Assembly: GCF_965638725.1 (NCBI RefSeq)
Contig: NC_134961.1
Span: 1,116,001-1,180,000 of the forward strand
Source: Aptenodytes patagonicus
Taxonomy: Eukaryota; Chordata; Aves; Sphenisciformes; Spheniscidae
Reading direction: 5' to 3'
Length of the DNA: 64,000 bases
This document shows positions 21,874 to 34,800 of this stretch, piece by piece; position 1 is the stretch's first letter; the number at the start of each line of letters is the position of its first letter. A program made the position numbers and the translations under genes. The notes under the pieces were generated by a model. The model was not told the origin of the DNA, searched no databases, and saw only the letters and a program-made list of their open reading frames with translations.

Positions 21874-22768
21874 GGGTGCCTGGCCACAGCAAGGACGTGG
21901 CCTGGTGGGTCCCTTCGGCCAGCGTGCCTCCGCAGGGAGCTGCTCAGCCCTCTGCCCGCCCGCCCGTCTCAGGGAGGAGAGCTGGGGCAAGGAGAGCTCC
22001 TGAGCTCCCCGGCATGGCCCAGGAGGACCTGGGGCCTCCAGATCAGCAGTGCAGGAGGGTCAAGACTCGCTAGTGTAGAAAGCTGAGGGATGTGCGACCA
22101 CGTCCCTGTTCATCCAGGCCCTGGGGGAGCTTCAAGGAATGGGCGAAATGCAAACGGGGGGAGGAGGGGGCAGATCCCACATGCCAGCCCTTCTTGTTTT
22201 CGTGGGTGACTTACCTGCCACCGCCGGCAGCAGCGACCCCCTCCTGTGATCTCCATGGGGTTACAGCGCTGTGCTCAGACCCTGCCCCAGACCGGGCGCA
22301 TCCTGACCGCCCCGGAGCTCTGCTCTTGTCCCAGCCCGAGTCACTGCGGGCAAATGTTGCAGCACCCCAGCCGGGGCTCCAGGGCTCTGCTCCCAGCGCC
22401 AGCTCTTCTCCCTCTAGTTCTGGCAGGGATCCCAGGAGAAGCGGGTGAAACATGAGCAGGATTCACAGCAGCCCCTTCTCACCTGGCTAAATACAGTCCA
22501 GTCCTGCAGGCTACCGCTGAAATCCCAGAGAGAGACGACAGGTTTGCTGTCTCCTTGCTCAGATGAGAGCGGTGCTTTGGACCTGAGCACTTCAGAGCAG
22601 GGTCCTAGGCAGCGAGTGCAACCTGTGTGTTTGCCATGCCCTCAATAACAGGTTGGTGTTGGCTGAGCATGACTGAAGCGTTTGTTAGTGCTGTTCTCTA
22701 TCAAAGCCTCTCGGAAGAGACAGGCATCCCAAGGCATAGGAGTGGAACCATCTAGAAAGACCTTGGGA

Positions 22769-22774
22769 AATAAA
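22769..22774 (+). terminator. Poly(A) signal AATAAA, possible proximal end of NLRC3
   Basis: A canonical hexamer about 0.9 kb past the NLRC3 stop. Downstream sequence is less clearly GT-rich than at the distal signal. Confidence 0.4.
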
Positions 22775-23149
22775 GAGCCCTCAGGATAATGGGAGGAGGA
22801 GCGGGAGGGTGAACGTAAGAGGAATAGCACTGCACGAGGATGGGCTGTCTTCAGCACACGTGTCTCGGTGCTACACCAGGACTGCCTTATCACGAAATCC
22901 TGGCTTCAGTTTAGGCTGGACTTCTTGGGTCTCCTGCTGTTGTCATCAGTGACAAGCTGTGTGACCTTGGGATGTGCCTTCTCGACATCCTGGCTGCAGG
23001 CAGGGTCCTCCCCTAGCAGGTCACCTTTTGGGCAGGCAGCTGCTGAAAGCAGAGGTGCCAGGTGATGCCCTCGTGTGCGTGGCAGAGACCCAGCGAGTCT
23101 CCAGAAGGTGCCAGGTTTGCAGGTGGACCAGTAGCCAAACTATGCAACA

Positions 23150-23172
23150 CCCCCCCCCCCCCCCCCCCCCCC
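23150..23172. repeat. 23-base poly(C) tract
   Basis: A pure C run followed by GGGCCCCCC, within the probable NLRC3 3' untranslated region. Its length is prone to sequencing error. Confidence 0.95.
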
Positions 23173-23339
23173 GGGCCCCCCTCCAGCCACTGTCCCCTCT
23201 CCCCACTACACCCCAGCCAGAGCCCACCCTGAGCCATGCTGCTGCTGCAGTCAGGGCAGTGAGCGACTGCTGCAGGGACCTCTGTGGGCTGATCCTGGAG
23301 AAATGCGGGGCTGGGCTGTGTGATATGTACATACTTGGA

Positions 23340-23345
23340 AATAAA
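23340..23345 (+). terminator. Poly(A) signal AATAAA, likely distal end of NLRC3
   Basis: A canonical hexamer followed within about 30 bases by TG-rich sequence (CCTTGTGCTGCC, then TTGGTTGTGG). It lies about 1.47 kb past the NLRC3 stop. A second hexamer at 22769 could give a shorter transcript. Confidence 0.55.
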
Positions 23346-23399
23346 TTGGTTCCTAGCTGAGGAGCTGCCTTGTGCTGCCTTCCTCTCTTGGTTGTGGAT

Positions 23400-25290
23400 C
23401 ATTACATGTGACACTCCGGGTGCGCTGTGCTCCGCTGCCCCGGCTGGAGACCCCACACCCTGTACCGGTGTGACAAGAGGGCTCATGGCTTTTCCATGAG
23501 GTGTCAGGAGCTGGCGCACGCTCTCCAACAGGACACAGCGACGCTGAGTGATTTAAGTCCTGCCTCTTTCACCATTATTTCTGGGCAGACTGAGGCTCGG
23601 GTCCAGCTCTGCCCAAAGCCTGTGCCTAACCCTGAGCTGAAATGTTACCTGAAACATCAACGGAGGGAGCGATCAACAACCCCGAGACAGCTCCCGTGCC
23701 CTGGAGCTCCAGGAAACAGGGGGTTAACAACAATTTGAAATACATTTAATGGATCTGTCTGCACATGCACATACCTGGCTATACACAAACACTTCCGAGC
23801 TGAAAGCGTCAAGCGCTCAGAGGGTGCATTTCCACTGGCACCGGGCGGGGGTGGCTGCTAACAGTGCTGCTGTTCAAACCTGGTACGAGAAGCCGCAATG
23901 CAAAGCACGGCTACCCTAAAACCCGGCCAGCTGCGCTGAAAGGCTAGGTGGCAGTGCTGCCTGAAGAGGCTCTGGTTCTGTGCACGCAAGGTATTAAGTC
24001 AGCTTTCCATTTCAGCCTACAATATAGGAAATAACATAGAAAACCATAACTCTGCAACTGCAGCCCAGGCTTGGAGACTGGGCCCGATCTCGTGGGAAAT
24101 CTCTCTCACGGGTCAGATATATCTCAGCACACAGGGAGGACCAGAACAGATTCCCTGCGCAACATGGAGAAATGTTTTCAGAACAGGTCCTAAAATCAGG
24201 ACATTCTCATCCCTTGGGAGAGGGATGTGGCGAGCACACGCTTTCTCGCTGGCTGTCACAGGACCGCCCCGATGGCTTTGCAGCAGGCGTCTAGCACTAA
24301 GAGCACCATCTTCTGTGTCTGCTTTCTTTGAAGTGAGGTGCAAAATGCCCGTTAACTTTGCAGGGTGCAAAGAGGTGTCCTAACCGTCAGCCGGTTCAGC
24401 TCAAGCCTCTACGATTGCGTGCACTTCAGCACATCACTGCACCCACATATGTCCCGTTACTACACAAAAACTGCGCTGTATTTACCTGTAAACTTTTGTC
24501 CCACCTGAACGTGACATTTCAAGCTCTGAGCTCTGCTGATGGGGAACTGCCTTGCGTGTGAAGCTTCCACCCTTGGGGCCAGAGACACAGAGAGGTGAAA
24601 AAGCTTTTGGTTTTTCAAGTAACTCGCATGTATTCCTTCCTTCAGCACAATAATGGAGGGGTTGGACCAGACTCTAGACTTCAAATGGGGGGGGAAAGCA
24701 AAGTACTTTGCTGATGTAAAAAAAACCCCAAAACGGAAGGGCAGGAAAAGAGCCTGGGCTCTTGTCTGCCCTGATGAACACACACCAAAATGAACTCTTC
24801 TAATCAAGCACTGATTCCTGCTCCCATGAAGACAAATTGCGACGCTAAAGCAGAGCTAAAAGAAAAGAGGCAACACGCTAGACAAACTCCAGCTTTTGCG
24901 TTCACCTGAATACACTTGCACTGATGGCATCAGTATAACTGGCTGGACAAAAGCCCAACTTTTGGCCCATTTGAGTGCCTGAATCTCAGTCCGTCCCAGA
25001 AGTACCAGTGTAATTAAAGGGCTAATTTCATATGGATTTAGTTACAGTGCTGTCTCGCACGGCTGCTCTCAGAACGCTCAAGCACAACCCACTGAAGTTT
25101 GAGAACAATTCCCACTGACACAGCTGAAATATGAAGAGATGCTGCACTGAAGGTGGTATTTGAGGACCCCTTCACTAGTTTCCCACTCCCTTAGTGCAAC
25201 TGGTGCTGTTCTTTGTGGAAGCGAGCCCTTGATTAAGTAAAGGATATGTTTAGGAGAAATAGATTTAAGCCAGATTTAAAATAAATTTAA
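23400..25290. other. Intergenic gap between convergent NLRC3 and CLUAP1
   Basis: I see no conserved coding sequence, RNA gene or clear mobile element here. It separates the 3' ends of two genes pointing toward each other. Confidence 0.5.
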
Positions 25291-25299
25291 GTGTGTTCC

Positions 25300-25674
25300 C
25301 AGAGCAGCTTTTCATCCAGTTTTATTAAGCCAAAAAAAATCTGGTTGGACATAATAAAATGCAGGGAAATCAAGCACACGATGCTCACTGGAGTGCGACT
25401 TTTGGCACTGCAGTGCATGAGGGCCAGTTCTAATGCAATTATGGAAATAACCGCACTCCACATTACTGTGATTCTCATTATGGATAAACTGCTCATGCTT
25501 TGAGAGCCACAAGACTGGCAATCCAAGTTTAATTTTCAAGTTTAATGAACATTATTTACCTACTCCTGAATTCATGCTGACAAGCGCTTTTCAAATGGCA
25601 GGGTATTAGCTCCTGGCCTGCATGCTCTCCCAAGTTTTAATTTCCAGACGCTTCCTGGTCCTGCTACTAAAGGG
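25300..25674 (-). other. CLUAP1: CLUAP1 3' untranslated region (probable)
   Basis: It follows the CLUAP1 stop on the minus strand. The first canonical AATAAA on that strand is at 25326-25321, so the transcript likely ends near 25300. About 1.9 kb separates it from the distal NLRC3 poly(A) signal. Confidence 0.55.
25321..25326 (-). terminator. Poly(A) signal AATAAA for CLUAP1
   Basis: The plus strand reads TTTATT, which is AATAAA on the minus strand, 349 bases past the CLUAP1 stop codon. On the minus strand it is followed by GCTGCTCTGGGAACACAC, moderately GT-rich. Confidence 0.55.
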
Positions 25675-25827
25675 TCAGAAGTCATTATCGCTTTCCTCTA
25701 GTGGCTCTGGCTTCCTTGCTCGGTGACTGGATTTGCTCGGGGAGATTTCCATGCTGTCGTCCTCCATATCCTCCTCCTCCTCATCTTCATCTTCATCCAG
25801 GTCAATCTCACTATCCCCCGAGTCCTC
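25675..25827 (-). CDS. CLUAP1: CLUAP1 last coding exon, acidic tail
   Basis: The 153-base exon reads [20 protein letters not shown] then [30 protein letters not shown] and a TGA at 25677-25675. The ending DESDNDF is shared with human. CCTGCAG acceptor, phase 0. Confidence 0.94.
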   Translation of the reverse strand, partial: EDSGDSEIDLDEDEDEEEEDMEDDSMEISPSKSSHRARKPEPLEESDNDF

Positions 25828-28800
25828 CTGCAGGAAAGCAAACAGAATTCATGACCAGTTCTGTTCTCAGATGGCAAGGCATCTTTGCCAGCTCAAAAGT
25901 AAAGGATGGCACTGCTGGCTGTCGTTAAGTCGCTTCCTCCCCTGCACTCTGTGCAATCACACACCTGGGGGCTATGGGGAAGGCTGTTTTGTCTGGACTG
26001 GTATGGATCTGGATTTGGACTTGCACCGGGGAGCAGCAGCAGATTCTGCAAGAGGTTTTGTGCCGGCGCAGGCTGCTGTGCTGCTGGCCTTTCAAAATAA
26101 TGAAAAGCCGGAGCTCAGCTGCCTCCGGGAGCTAACGGCCCACATGGCTTTCACCAGCAGCTCCCCACTTTGCTAGACAGTGGCTGCTCTGTTCAATTTA
26201 TTGCAAACCTCCTTCCCCACTTCACGGGGCTGACAAAAACAAACTCCCTGACTTCTGCTGAAACTGTGGTATTAAAAACCTTGCAGGGTGTTTAACTTTA
26301 AAGTGATACCTATTGCAAGACCAAAGAATCAAGGTGTAGTGGAAGAAAATTAACTGCAGGAGAGAAACCCACCTGTGCCTTGGTGATGATCTTGCACGTG
26401 CCTGGCCGTGCTGGGGCAGATCTCCCCTTGGAGAACCAGAGTGGAAAGAACAGGAGAGGCAGAGCAGGAAAAAAAAAAGTACAAGAACATAAAAGAAAAC
26501 AGAAAGTAACCAGAATGGGAGCAGGGGAGTAGGCAGCAAAGCCAGGTATAGCTCAGGCATCATGTGCCACACCAGCAAGTGACAGAGGCTGGGCATACAG
26601 CTGCTGGCTCTTGGGCAGGCTGAAGCCTGCTCTCTTCTCAACTCCACAACCCGATTAACTCTTTGAGGGGTTCAAACCAGCCTCACTAGTTTCCTTCCCT
26701 GATCTCAGACACATAGATGCCTGCAAGGGTCCCTAAGCAAGCCTCTCAGCCCTGGTGCCTGCTGAGATGCTGTATTAAGAGGGCAGAGCCATGAGACAAC
26801 CAAAGTGGCTGCAGCTGAGGACAGTAAGAGGCCGAAGGCCTTAGCTTTCCGCACCTGGATGTGCTGGGGCTGTGCCAACAGGGAGACATGGGAGAAAGCT
26901 GTGAACAGGAAAGTCAGAAGGAAGGAGAAATTGCAGAGAATGACTATCCAAAGCTGGCAAGAACATGGTCGAGGACAATGAGGCAGCACCGTGACTAAGG
27001 TCACAACATCTTCACCTACAGCACTGGCACTCCTGATCCCACCCAGAAATGTTTCTGAATGCCAATGGCATAAATAATTCCCTAGAAGGCAATAAACAGC
27101 CTTAACCACATCCAATCTGGCTGAAGCAAACAGCAGAGCATGGTCTGCAAGTTCCTTTCCAGAAAAAAGGTGAGGATGGGCAGAAAGAAGGGCAGCTCCT
27201 CCCTCTCCAGCAAGAGACTTAACTCCCTTATCACATTGCAGGTCTCTGCAATGAACACTTAACAGCAGCGGTATCTTCCCTCTTCCGGCCCTGCCTGCAG
27301 GAGAAATAGTCTGCCCAGAGCTTTGCACGGCTAACCTAGCAGTGTCAGCCAGCCATGGCCAACGGCTTTTGTATGTGGTGGTGAACATTGGGAGTTTCCT
27401 ACTGTTCTTATGTCCTGTAAAGGTGGATTCCCCCATCTGCTTACCTCCCATTTTAAACCTTCTCCTGGGGACCCTGCAAGCCACGCTAGCTCCGTTAACC
27501 TCTGCTTCCTGATCCAAGCCAGCGCTTTGCTGCTTCCCCAGGGTCTGGCGTCTGTAATGGGCTTTTGTGAGGGGATTTCTGAAAAGCAAATTCTCTGTTT
27601 CAGAGAGGCTTAATTTCTATGCCACGAAGGCAGCGAAAGGCAGGGCAGTACTGAGAGAGACTGGTAATCCCCCAAGCAGCACAGGACTTCTTGCTGGGCG
27701 CAGAGATGTCTGAACTCCTAGCATGCCCTCCTCATCTAGACAGGCAGCACTGGGTGGGGTGTCTGCCGGACAGTGAGAGAGAAAGGCTACATCTACACCA
27801 GGAAATTAACAGACAGCACAGGTTCAAACACAAATTCACAGTCGTCATAGTTTTTAAGTGTTTGTACTATTTCCTAGCACAGTTTTGGCCTGTGCCAACT
27901 AGCGCTCTCCAAAACAATATTCCAGCATCACCTGGAGAATAGGACAGCCCCCACTGCTCCTGGCTGGCAGCTTGGATGCCAGCACCTTTTTGGGATGGTG
28001 GGGAGAGCCTACTGTATGGATGCAAACCATATCACAGCAGCTGGCTTCAGCTTCTTAGTACAGATGTAGCCACTTAAGAGTGCCCAGAGGCATAGAAAGA
28101 TTGCCCACATATGCCAAAGGCTGAGCACAGCAGTCAGAATAAGTGCCTGCTGTACAAACCTGTGTGTACCTGTTTAGCCACTGTCCGCTCACCAGGTCAA
28201 CCGTAACCAGATGCAAGATCCCAAGGGGCACAGCTCAGTTCTGCTCTCATCCCTGTCCCGTCATCCGGAGGACTGAACAAGCCACTGAGAAGGCTCCAAG
28301 GAGTGTGTTTTTAGAGCAATGCAGGGGATTTAGACCCACGCATCTAACTCCTGCTACACTGCACTGATCCCCTCTTCCCAGCAATCTGCCCCAACAGCTT
28401 AACGAAACAGCATTCCTGCAGCCCGTGTGCCACTAGTTATGTACTGCAGGCTGAGGCTAAAGCACAGGGCAGTGCACAGAGACTCCAAGAGCAAAAGAAA
28501 AATAGGAAAATATGTGTCTATGCAAATGAGAGCAGGCAGCTGGAGGAAAGGAAGGGAAAAGCAGGCCTGGGGCATGAAGATTCAGCAGGTAAAAAGGTGT
28601 TTCTCTAGCTGAGGAGAGGGCTGTCGCTCTAAAGCACTGTCAGAGAAGCTCTACAGGCACATGGGATGGTTACTTACATCTTCCTCCGTGTCTCCACCTT
28701 GCATTGTTCCCACAATCCGTGCCCCAGCTCTTCCTGCAAGAACAAAAAGAGTCACCGTAAAGCCTGGCTCATGGTTAACACTGAGGGAGAATGAAAGATA

Positions 28801-31800
28801 AAGTTCAGAGTGTACATTTTAGAGGACTAGTCAAATGGCAGTGAGAGGATGAGATCCCAATGCATGTAAGGTCACCCCCCTTGTTAAGCCTTAGAGCTCA
28901 GGAGAAGGTAGAAGAGGGTAAGGCTGACAGTAATTCCAGTCAGGATGGTATTTCCAGAGCTACCCTATGCCGGTATGACAGTTCTGACAGGACGAGAGGC
29001 AATGGACACATTACGAAACAGGAAATTCTATCTGAACACAAGCCGCCACTTATTTTTACTGTGCGGGTGGTCAAACACTGGAACAAGGTTGCCAAGAGAA
29101 GTTGTAGAGTCTCCATCCATGGAGATATTCAAAACCCAACTGGATGTGGTCCTGGACAACCTGCTCAAACCTCCTGTTTGAGCACAGGGGTTGGACTAGA
29201 TGATCTCGAGAGGTCCCTTCCAACCTAAACAATTCTGTGAACTGGCATATTCCTTCCTCTGCTTTGGTACACAGAGAACAAAAGCCCGTCTTTTCCGTGT
29301 GGTAAGCCTTCTGTCCTTTAGAGAGCTCGCTATCCTCAGATCCTTTCTGATATTCCAGTAGGGACTGACAGGAATCCCAGGCAGGGCCAAGGCAAACCTC
29401 AAGAATTTCTTGTTGAGAGTTGGATGTGTAAGTCTGAAGAGGGAGGTGGAGATCTCAGGGTTGTAGGGAGTTCACTGAAAAGGGAGAACACACTTGCGCC
29501 TTGCTTTGTTACTTTTGGCTATGTAGAGGCCATATGAAATGGGGAAGACGCTAGCATGGTCTCCTTTGCTAGGAAGGGAGCCCGGAAGGTGTTGGGAATG
29601 GGCATAGCAGAGCTGTGACTGGGGAAATTCTGCGTGTGGGCTGACTGGGTGACTCAGCCCTGCTTCCTGCAGCCACCAGAAGTCACTCAGCGCCAACCGG
29701 ATGCCTATTTAACAGTCCTGCCGTGACCATCGCATTTCACCATCTGTTTATCTCCCATCATCACTAGTTTCCTCTATGTCAAATATGGATTTTTCCAATG
29801 TAGACAAATTCTATTTTATTTTTTTTAGCATGAAAACAAAGCAACTTTGAAATATATCCTGCCAAACCTCCTTTGTACCTCCCAAAGTACAAAAGAAGAC
29901 AGGTCCCTTTCATCCCCTTTGCAGATTGATTTGGGTTAGTTGTAGCAAAAAGCTGGCTAACTCATCCAGAAGTCACCAAAAAACCCTTGGTGCGTCAAGG
30001 CAGATAATTTAAAGGATCTTATGTCTTTAAATAACAAGCGGTGTCCTCTATCCATCGGGTTGCTGATAACACAGGCAGTGAAGATGGAATTATAAGAAGA
30101 TTCCTGGACAGGAGATCTCTCTTCAGGCTTTAGAGGCTTTTGCTCTAATTTACGCTAGACTAAACTATGTAAATTTGGAGATGATTACAACTGACATCAT
30201 TAGACGACAATGGAATCACATTTTTGCCCAGCCTACAGATGGCTCCAAGAGTTTAATTGCAATTTTGCTACGTAGAAGGCTCAGCATAAAGTGTTAGATA
30301 GGGAATTATTAACTCAAAAGGAGAAAGGAGCAGGGAGCTCCTAAAATTTACCGGTAAGACAAAGCTGAGAGAGATCCTGAATATAAAAGAGTTAAGATAT
30401 CACATAAGGAGAGCTGATGAAATAGGATAGTTCAAATGTGCCAAGGGAAGAGCTTAGAGAATGCTAACAGAAGGTCTGCAGGATGCTGCTCTTCCATCCG
30501 TGGAAACAGTAAGGACACCTTATGGGCATCTAACTGCTTACATTTGGAGGAAGACGAGAATCAGGTACTGCCCAGACTTTGATCCCTACATCGTTTAAGC
30601 CAGGAGCACCTCTTGGAACTAGCGACTGTGGGATCAGCAGGGTTAGGTCCTGTAGCCCAACCCTGGGACACTCACAGGAGACACCCCAGGGTGCAGAGGG
30701 CCTGGAGCTTCAGGTTGTGCACTACGCTGCAGACTAAACAGGAGGGAAAGCAGATTTTCCACATGGGTAGAAGAGCTTCCGTGACAAAGGCGGGAGCATT
30801 ATTTTAACTTTCAGATCGTAAACCCCCAAGTTTCCATGTGTGGGAGCAAGAGGAGTGACGGATGGCTGCGGTGCATTTCCGTGTGCACTGGGGGGGAGGC
30901 AGGAAACGGAGGAGTCGCCTGCACAGGACAAGGAGAGCTGGCAGGTACGGGGGTGTTTGTCACTTGAAATTTCCTGGGTTCAATTTAGCTGGGCTCAGCT
31001 TGCTGCGGCATTAGTGCTGCACCACTTTGGCCACAGAGGCTCACGCAGCTTCCAAGCGGGTGAGAGCCTGTTATGTTTACTTACAGATAATGTGAATTCA
31101 GCTGGGACAGGCTGTACAAAGTGATAATTAGGTAAAATGTTAGTAATGAACAGACTGTAATTCACTGCACCTTTGGATTCAAATCTAATCTCCGTGCATC
31201 GCCACGGTTTATAGCCACTGAGCTATCAAAGATCAGAAGTGAACGTGCATCCACGATTTTAAGCCTGTGAGCATTTGCCATTTTTCCTCTGCGTGTGATG
31301 CTTGCCATTGTACTAACCCGTGCAGCTGCCTACAATGGATCCACAGGACTAGAATGATTTACATCTTCTTACCCAGCAGTGGGTATATGTTAACCCTGTG
31401 CCTGACAGCAAGAAGCGACACTTAACCTGAGAGGTTAGGACAACCTACCATGAGGAGAAGGTAGATTTGCAGCTAAGACATTTTGCTCCCAGTTTGGAGA
31501 TCTGCCTTCAGTCTCCAGCTCTTAATGCAAACTCACAGCATGAGCCCAGGTAAGACACCTCCCTTCCCTCCACATCACCTCCGCACACAGAAAATCTGCC
31601 TGATCTTTCTGATCTGCATGCCCTTTGGGCACCGTGTTCTTAAGTGTGAGCATAGCCCTTAGCACAAGGCCCTGATCTCAGCAGCATTTTCTAGGCATTG
31701 CCAAAGCACAATGATGAACTAAGCACACTACAGCTGCTGCCCAGGATGAGCATACTTCTATTTATTTCTTACAGCCTCCATGGAAAGGAAATTTGCTCGG

Positions 31801-34800
31801 AAGTGAGTCACCTGTCTCAGTCCCTTCAGACCTACAAACCTCTCCTCCTTCTCCACCAGGTCCAGTGTCGCAGTGGCCATAATACAGGCTGAAAGCGTAC
31901 TGAAACACCTCCTCCCTCCCAGGGAGCACTTAACTTTGCTGACACAAAACATACAGCCAAAGACAGCTCTGCTGGGAGCAGATGCCAAGGTGGTGGGAGG
32001 AAGCTCTATTTCAAGTTAAGACAAATTCATTTCTCTGAATTCCAAACTGCAGCCCCTTTTCGGTGTTTCCAAACACACTTGATTGCCCCCCTTTCCCCAG
32101 CTACACGAGCCCGGTAATATTGTCCAACAGCTGCTATCAGGAAACTAAAGACTTCGCAGACTTTTATCTGGGGGACAGGAATCTGCAGAGATCCACATAG
32201 AAATACAACTGCTCTTCCCATTTTCAAGTATCAGCTTTCTCCCTCCCCAGATCGGTTTCCTCCAAGCACTGGCAGTCAGACCCAGTGGCTCAAACACTTA
32301 GTGCTGACTGTTTTTTCCCTCCCACTTGACCTGAAGAGGCAAGGAAGAGACTAATCTGACTCTCCAAAATTCTTTTAGAAGGTTTACAGTTAGAACTTGA
32401 TTTGCTTTACTAGAAATGTATATTCAGTCCAGGAGCACAGTCACAAAGACCCACTGTATGCCATGTGTAAAAAGCCCCAGCCAGGGTAAAATTGCACTTT
32501 GTGAAGTTCACAGGGAAGGAATTTATTTTTAATAGTTCATGGAGAGCAGTACCAGTTTGGTAGAGTCCTCTGAGGTGCTCTGAGAGCAGGTGCATTTGTG
32601 AAATTTTTCCCCTTGACTTCATACATTATCAAACAGCTGGAGAACTTGAATCCTGCTAATGGACAGCCAAATACCTTCCCGCCAGAGCCGTTCTTTATGC
32701 CTCAGCCTTCTCCCTCTGCCACCGCTACGGTACGTGCGAAATCCGGACCCACTCATCTCCTCACTTTCACAGACTTTGAATCAAGGCAGACACATGCAAC
32801 GAGATGCCTGCAAACACCAGGGCTCATGAAGAACCATCAGGAAGAGAGCAGCCTGGCCAGGTTAGAAGAGATTTTTGTTTCTGTTGCTCTGTACTTCTTG
32901 TTAACTGCCAAGAAATCAGGCGGGGATTTTCAAAGGAGCTCTGGGGTTAAAACCAATACTCACAAATCCCACACGGAAAGGAAAGGTAAGAAGAGTGTGT
33001 CAAGGCTGCTGTTCTTATCTGACTCACCTCCGCCCACTTGACGCCACACAAGGTCTATAGGTCTCCCTTCTGTGCAGACATCAGAATCTATTTTGGCCTC
33101 TGAAAGCATGAGATGCAGAGTACCTGCAAGCCCCACGGAGTGCGTGAACTGCAGATTTCTGGTATTTTTGAGACTCAGGCCTTCCCATGCTGGAACTGCT
33201 GGGACATCAGGAGGACACTGACAGTTTCTTGAGTCTGCGGCTGAAGTTTGCGTATGTAACACCCTTGGCAAATCCTCCCTGGTGGCACTTTAGTTATCAA
33301 GTGTGGCATGACTCTGACCGAGACATTTTCTTCTGGGTTTTGTTTTTTTTTTTTTTTCAAAAACACAAGCTCCAGGTACTCCGACTGCAGCAGTGGGGAG
33401 ACCCTGATCGCTGTTTCTTAAGGGTTTCTGAACAGACTGACTGGGGGGAACGACTTGGGCACAATCAAGAGGGAGACCACATCCTGCACTAAGCTGCAGG
33501 CCAGTAAAAGGCAGCTGTCCCTACGGATGAAGCTGAGAGATCAGGGATGGGATCACACAGCATTGGAATGATGCCTAGACAACTGCAGTGGGCTTCAGCA
33601 TGTTTTTCTTATCAAGACTCATTTCCACAACAGAGAAGAAAGCAACATTTTGAGAAAACCTGCAGATTTGTTATCATCTTGTATTTGTAAAGATAAATGC
33701 ACTTGCATACGTTTCTTGGTCTTGGACTCAGAGATGTAATTTCCTTTAGGAACCAGAGAGAAGGGAAGAAATAGACTAGTTATTTACCATGTGTTTTTAA
33801 AAATTAGGCAGGTGACAGCTACAGGAACTGAATGTGAACAAGACATCCAACAAGGAGCAGGCAGCTGTTGCACATTCCTAATTGAATCCGTCCCCTCCCC
33901 TGCACATTGATGGCACATCTGTGGTTTCTACACACCTGGAAGGTTACAGGGAAGGAAAACATTCTAGAAATTCAGTAGCAGAAATCTGAACATGGCCACA
34001 AGCTGGAGAGAGAATTTCCACAAGCGGAGTCTGACCATTTCCACTGAGAACAGGACTTTCCTACTTTTCAGCTTGCATGCTGTATGGAGGGATTTGGAAA
34101 CAGGACCGTGTAGGCTCACCTGAGAAGATTTCTTGCTACTATGTCAAAGCTCCCATTCTCCCTACAGGATTGAAAAAATGAGGGCTAATTCAGCCTCCGC
34201 AGCCTTCCCCCAGTATGCAGGGTACTTTTGGCCCTTTCCCAATGTCCGCTAGCCAGCTCCTACTTAATAATCACAAGCTCAAGTTTAAGAAGAAAACCAA
34301 GACATCATCTCAAAACACTGAGTGTCTGCCACAACAGCATCATCATCATGCTTTCAATATGTGCTGCTCTGCGTGCGCCGCCCCTGCGAGATGCATCTGT
34401 ACAGGACTGGGGAATCCCACAGGCCTGGCTACAGCGCGGGAACAGCTGGTGCTGGTAAGCCAGCCCACATCCACCGAGACACGGACCACGCTCTCTGTCT
34501 GCCCCTGAACTCACCTCCAGTTTGATTATCACGTACTTGGTTCCACTTCCTCCAATGAGGTACCCTTTGCTTTCTTAATAAAAACCCTTTATTCTCAACT
34601 GCTGCATTCAGAGACTTACTTGTTCTTGCTATGTTAAACAGTGCGGGTTTTCACAGGCAAAGATTTTATCCATTCAGTAGAAAGTACACTCACTAACCTG
34701 GCTGCCAGCACATCATTACCACATCGATCCTCTGGGTCACTTTTGCAAAGGTAAGAGGCTCCAAGAGAGCGGCTCTCTCACTGTTTGACTTTGGACTGAT

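Larger units (their letters stand above)
21874..23365 (+). other. NLRC3: NLRC3 3' untranslated region (probable extent)
   Basis: After the stop there is no further recognisable coding sequence and two canonical AATAAA signals on the plus strand, at 22769-22774 and 23340-23345. The true end is set by whichever is used. A 23-base C run lies inside at 23150-23172. Confidence 0.55.

Noticed and set aside
25733-26176. Ser-rich plus-strand frame
   Set aside because: It is the antisense of the acidic CLUAP1 last exon.
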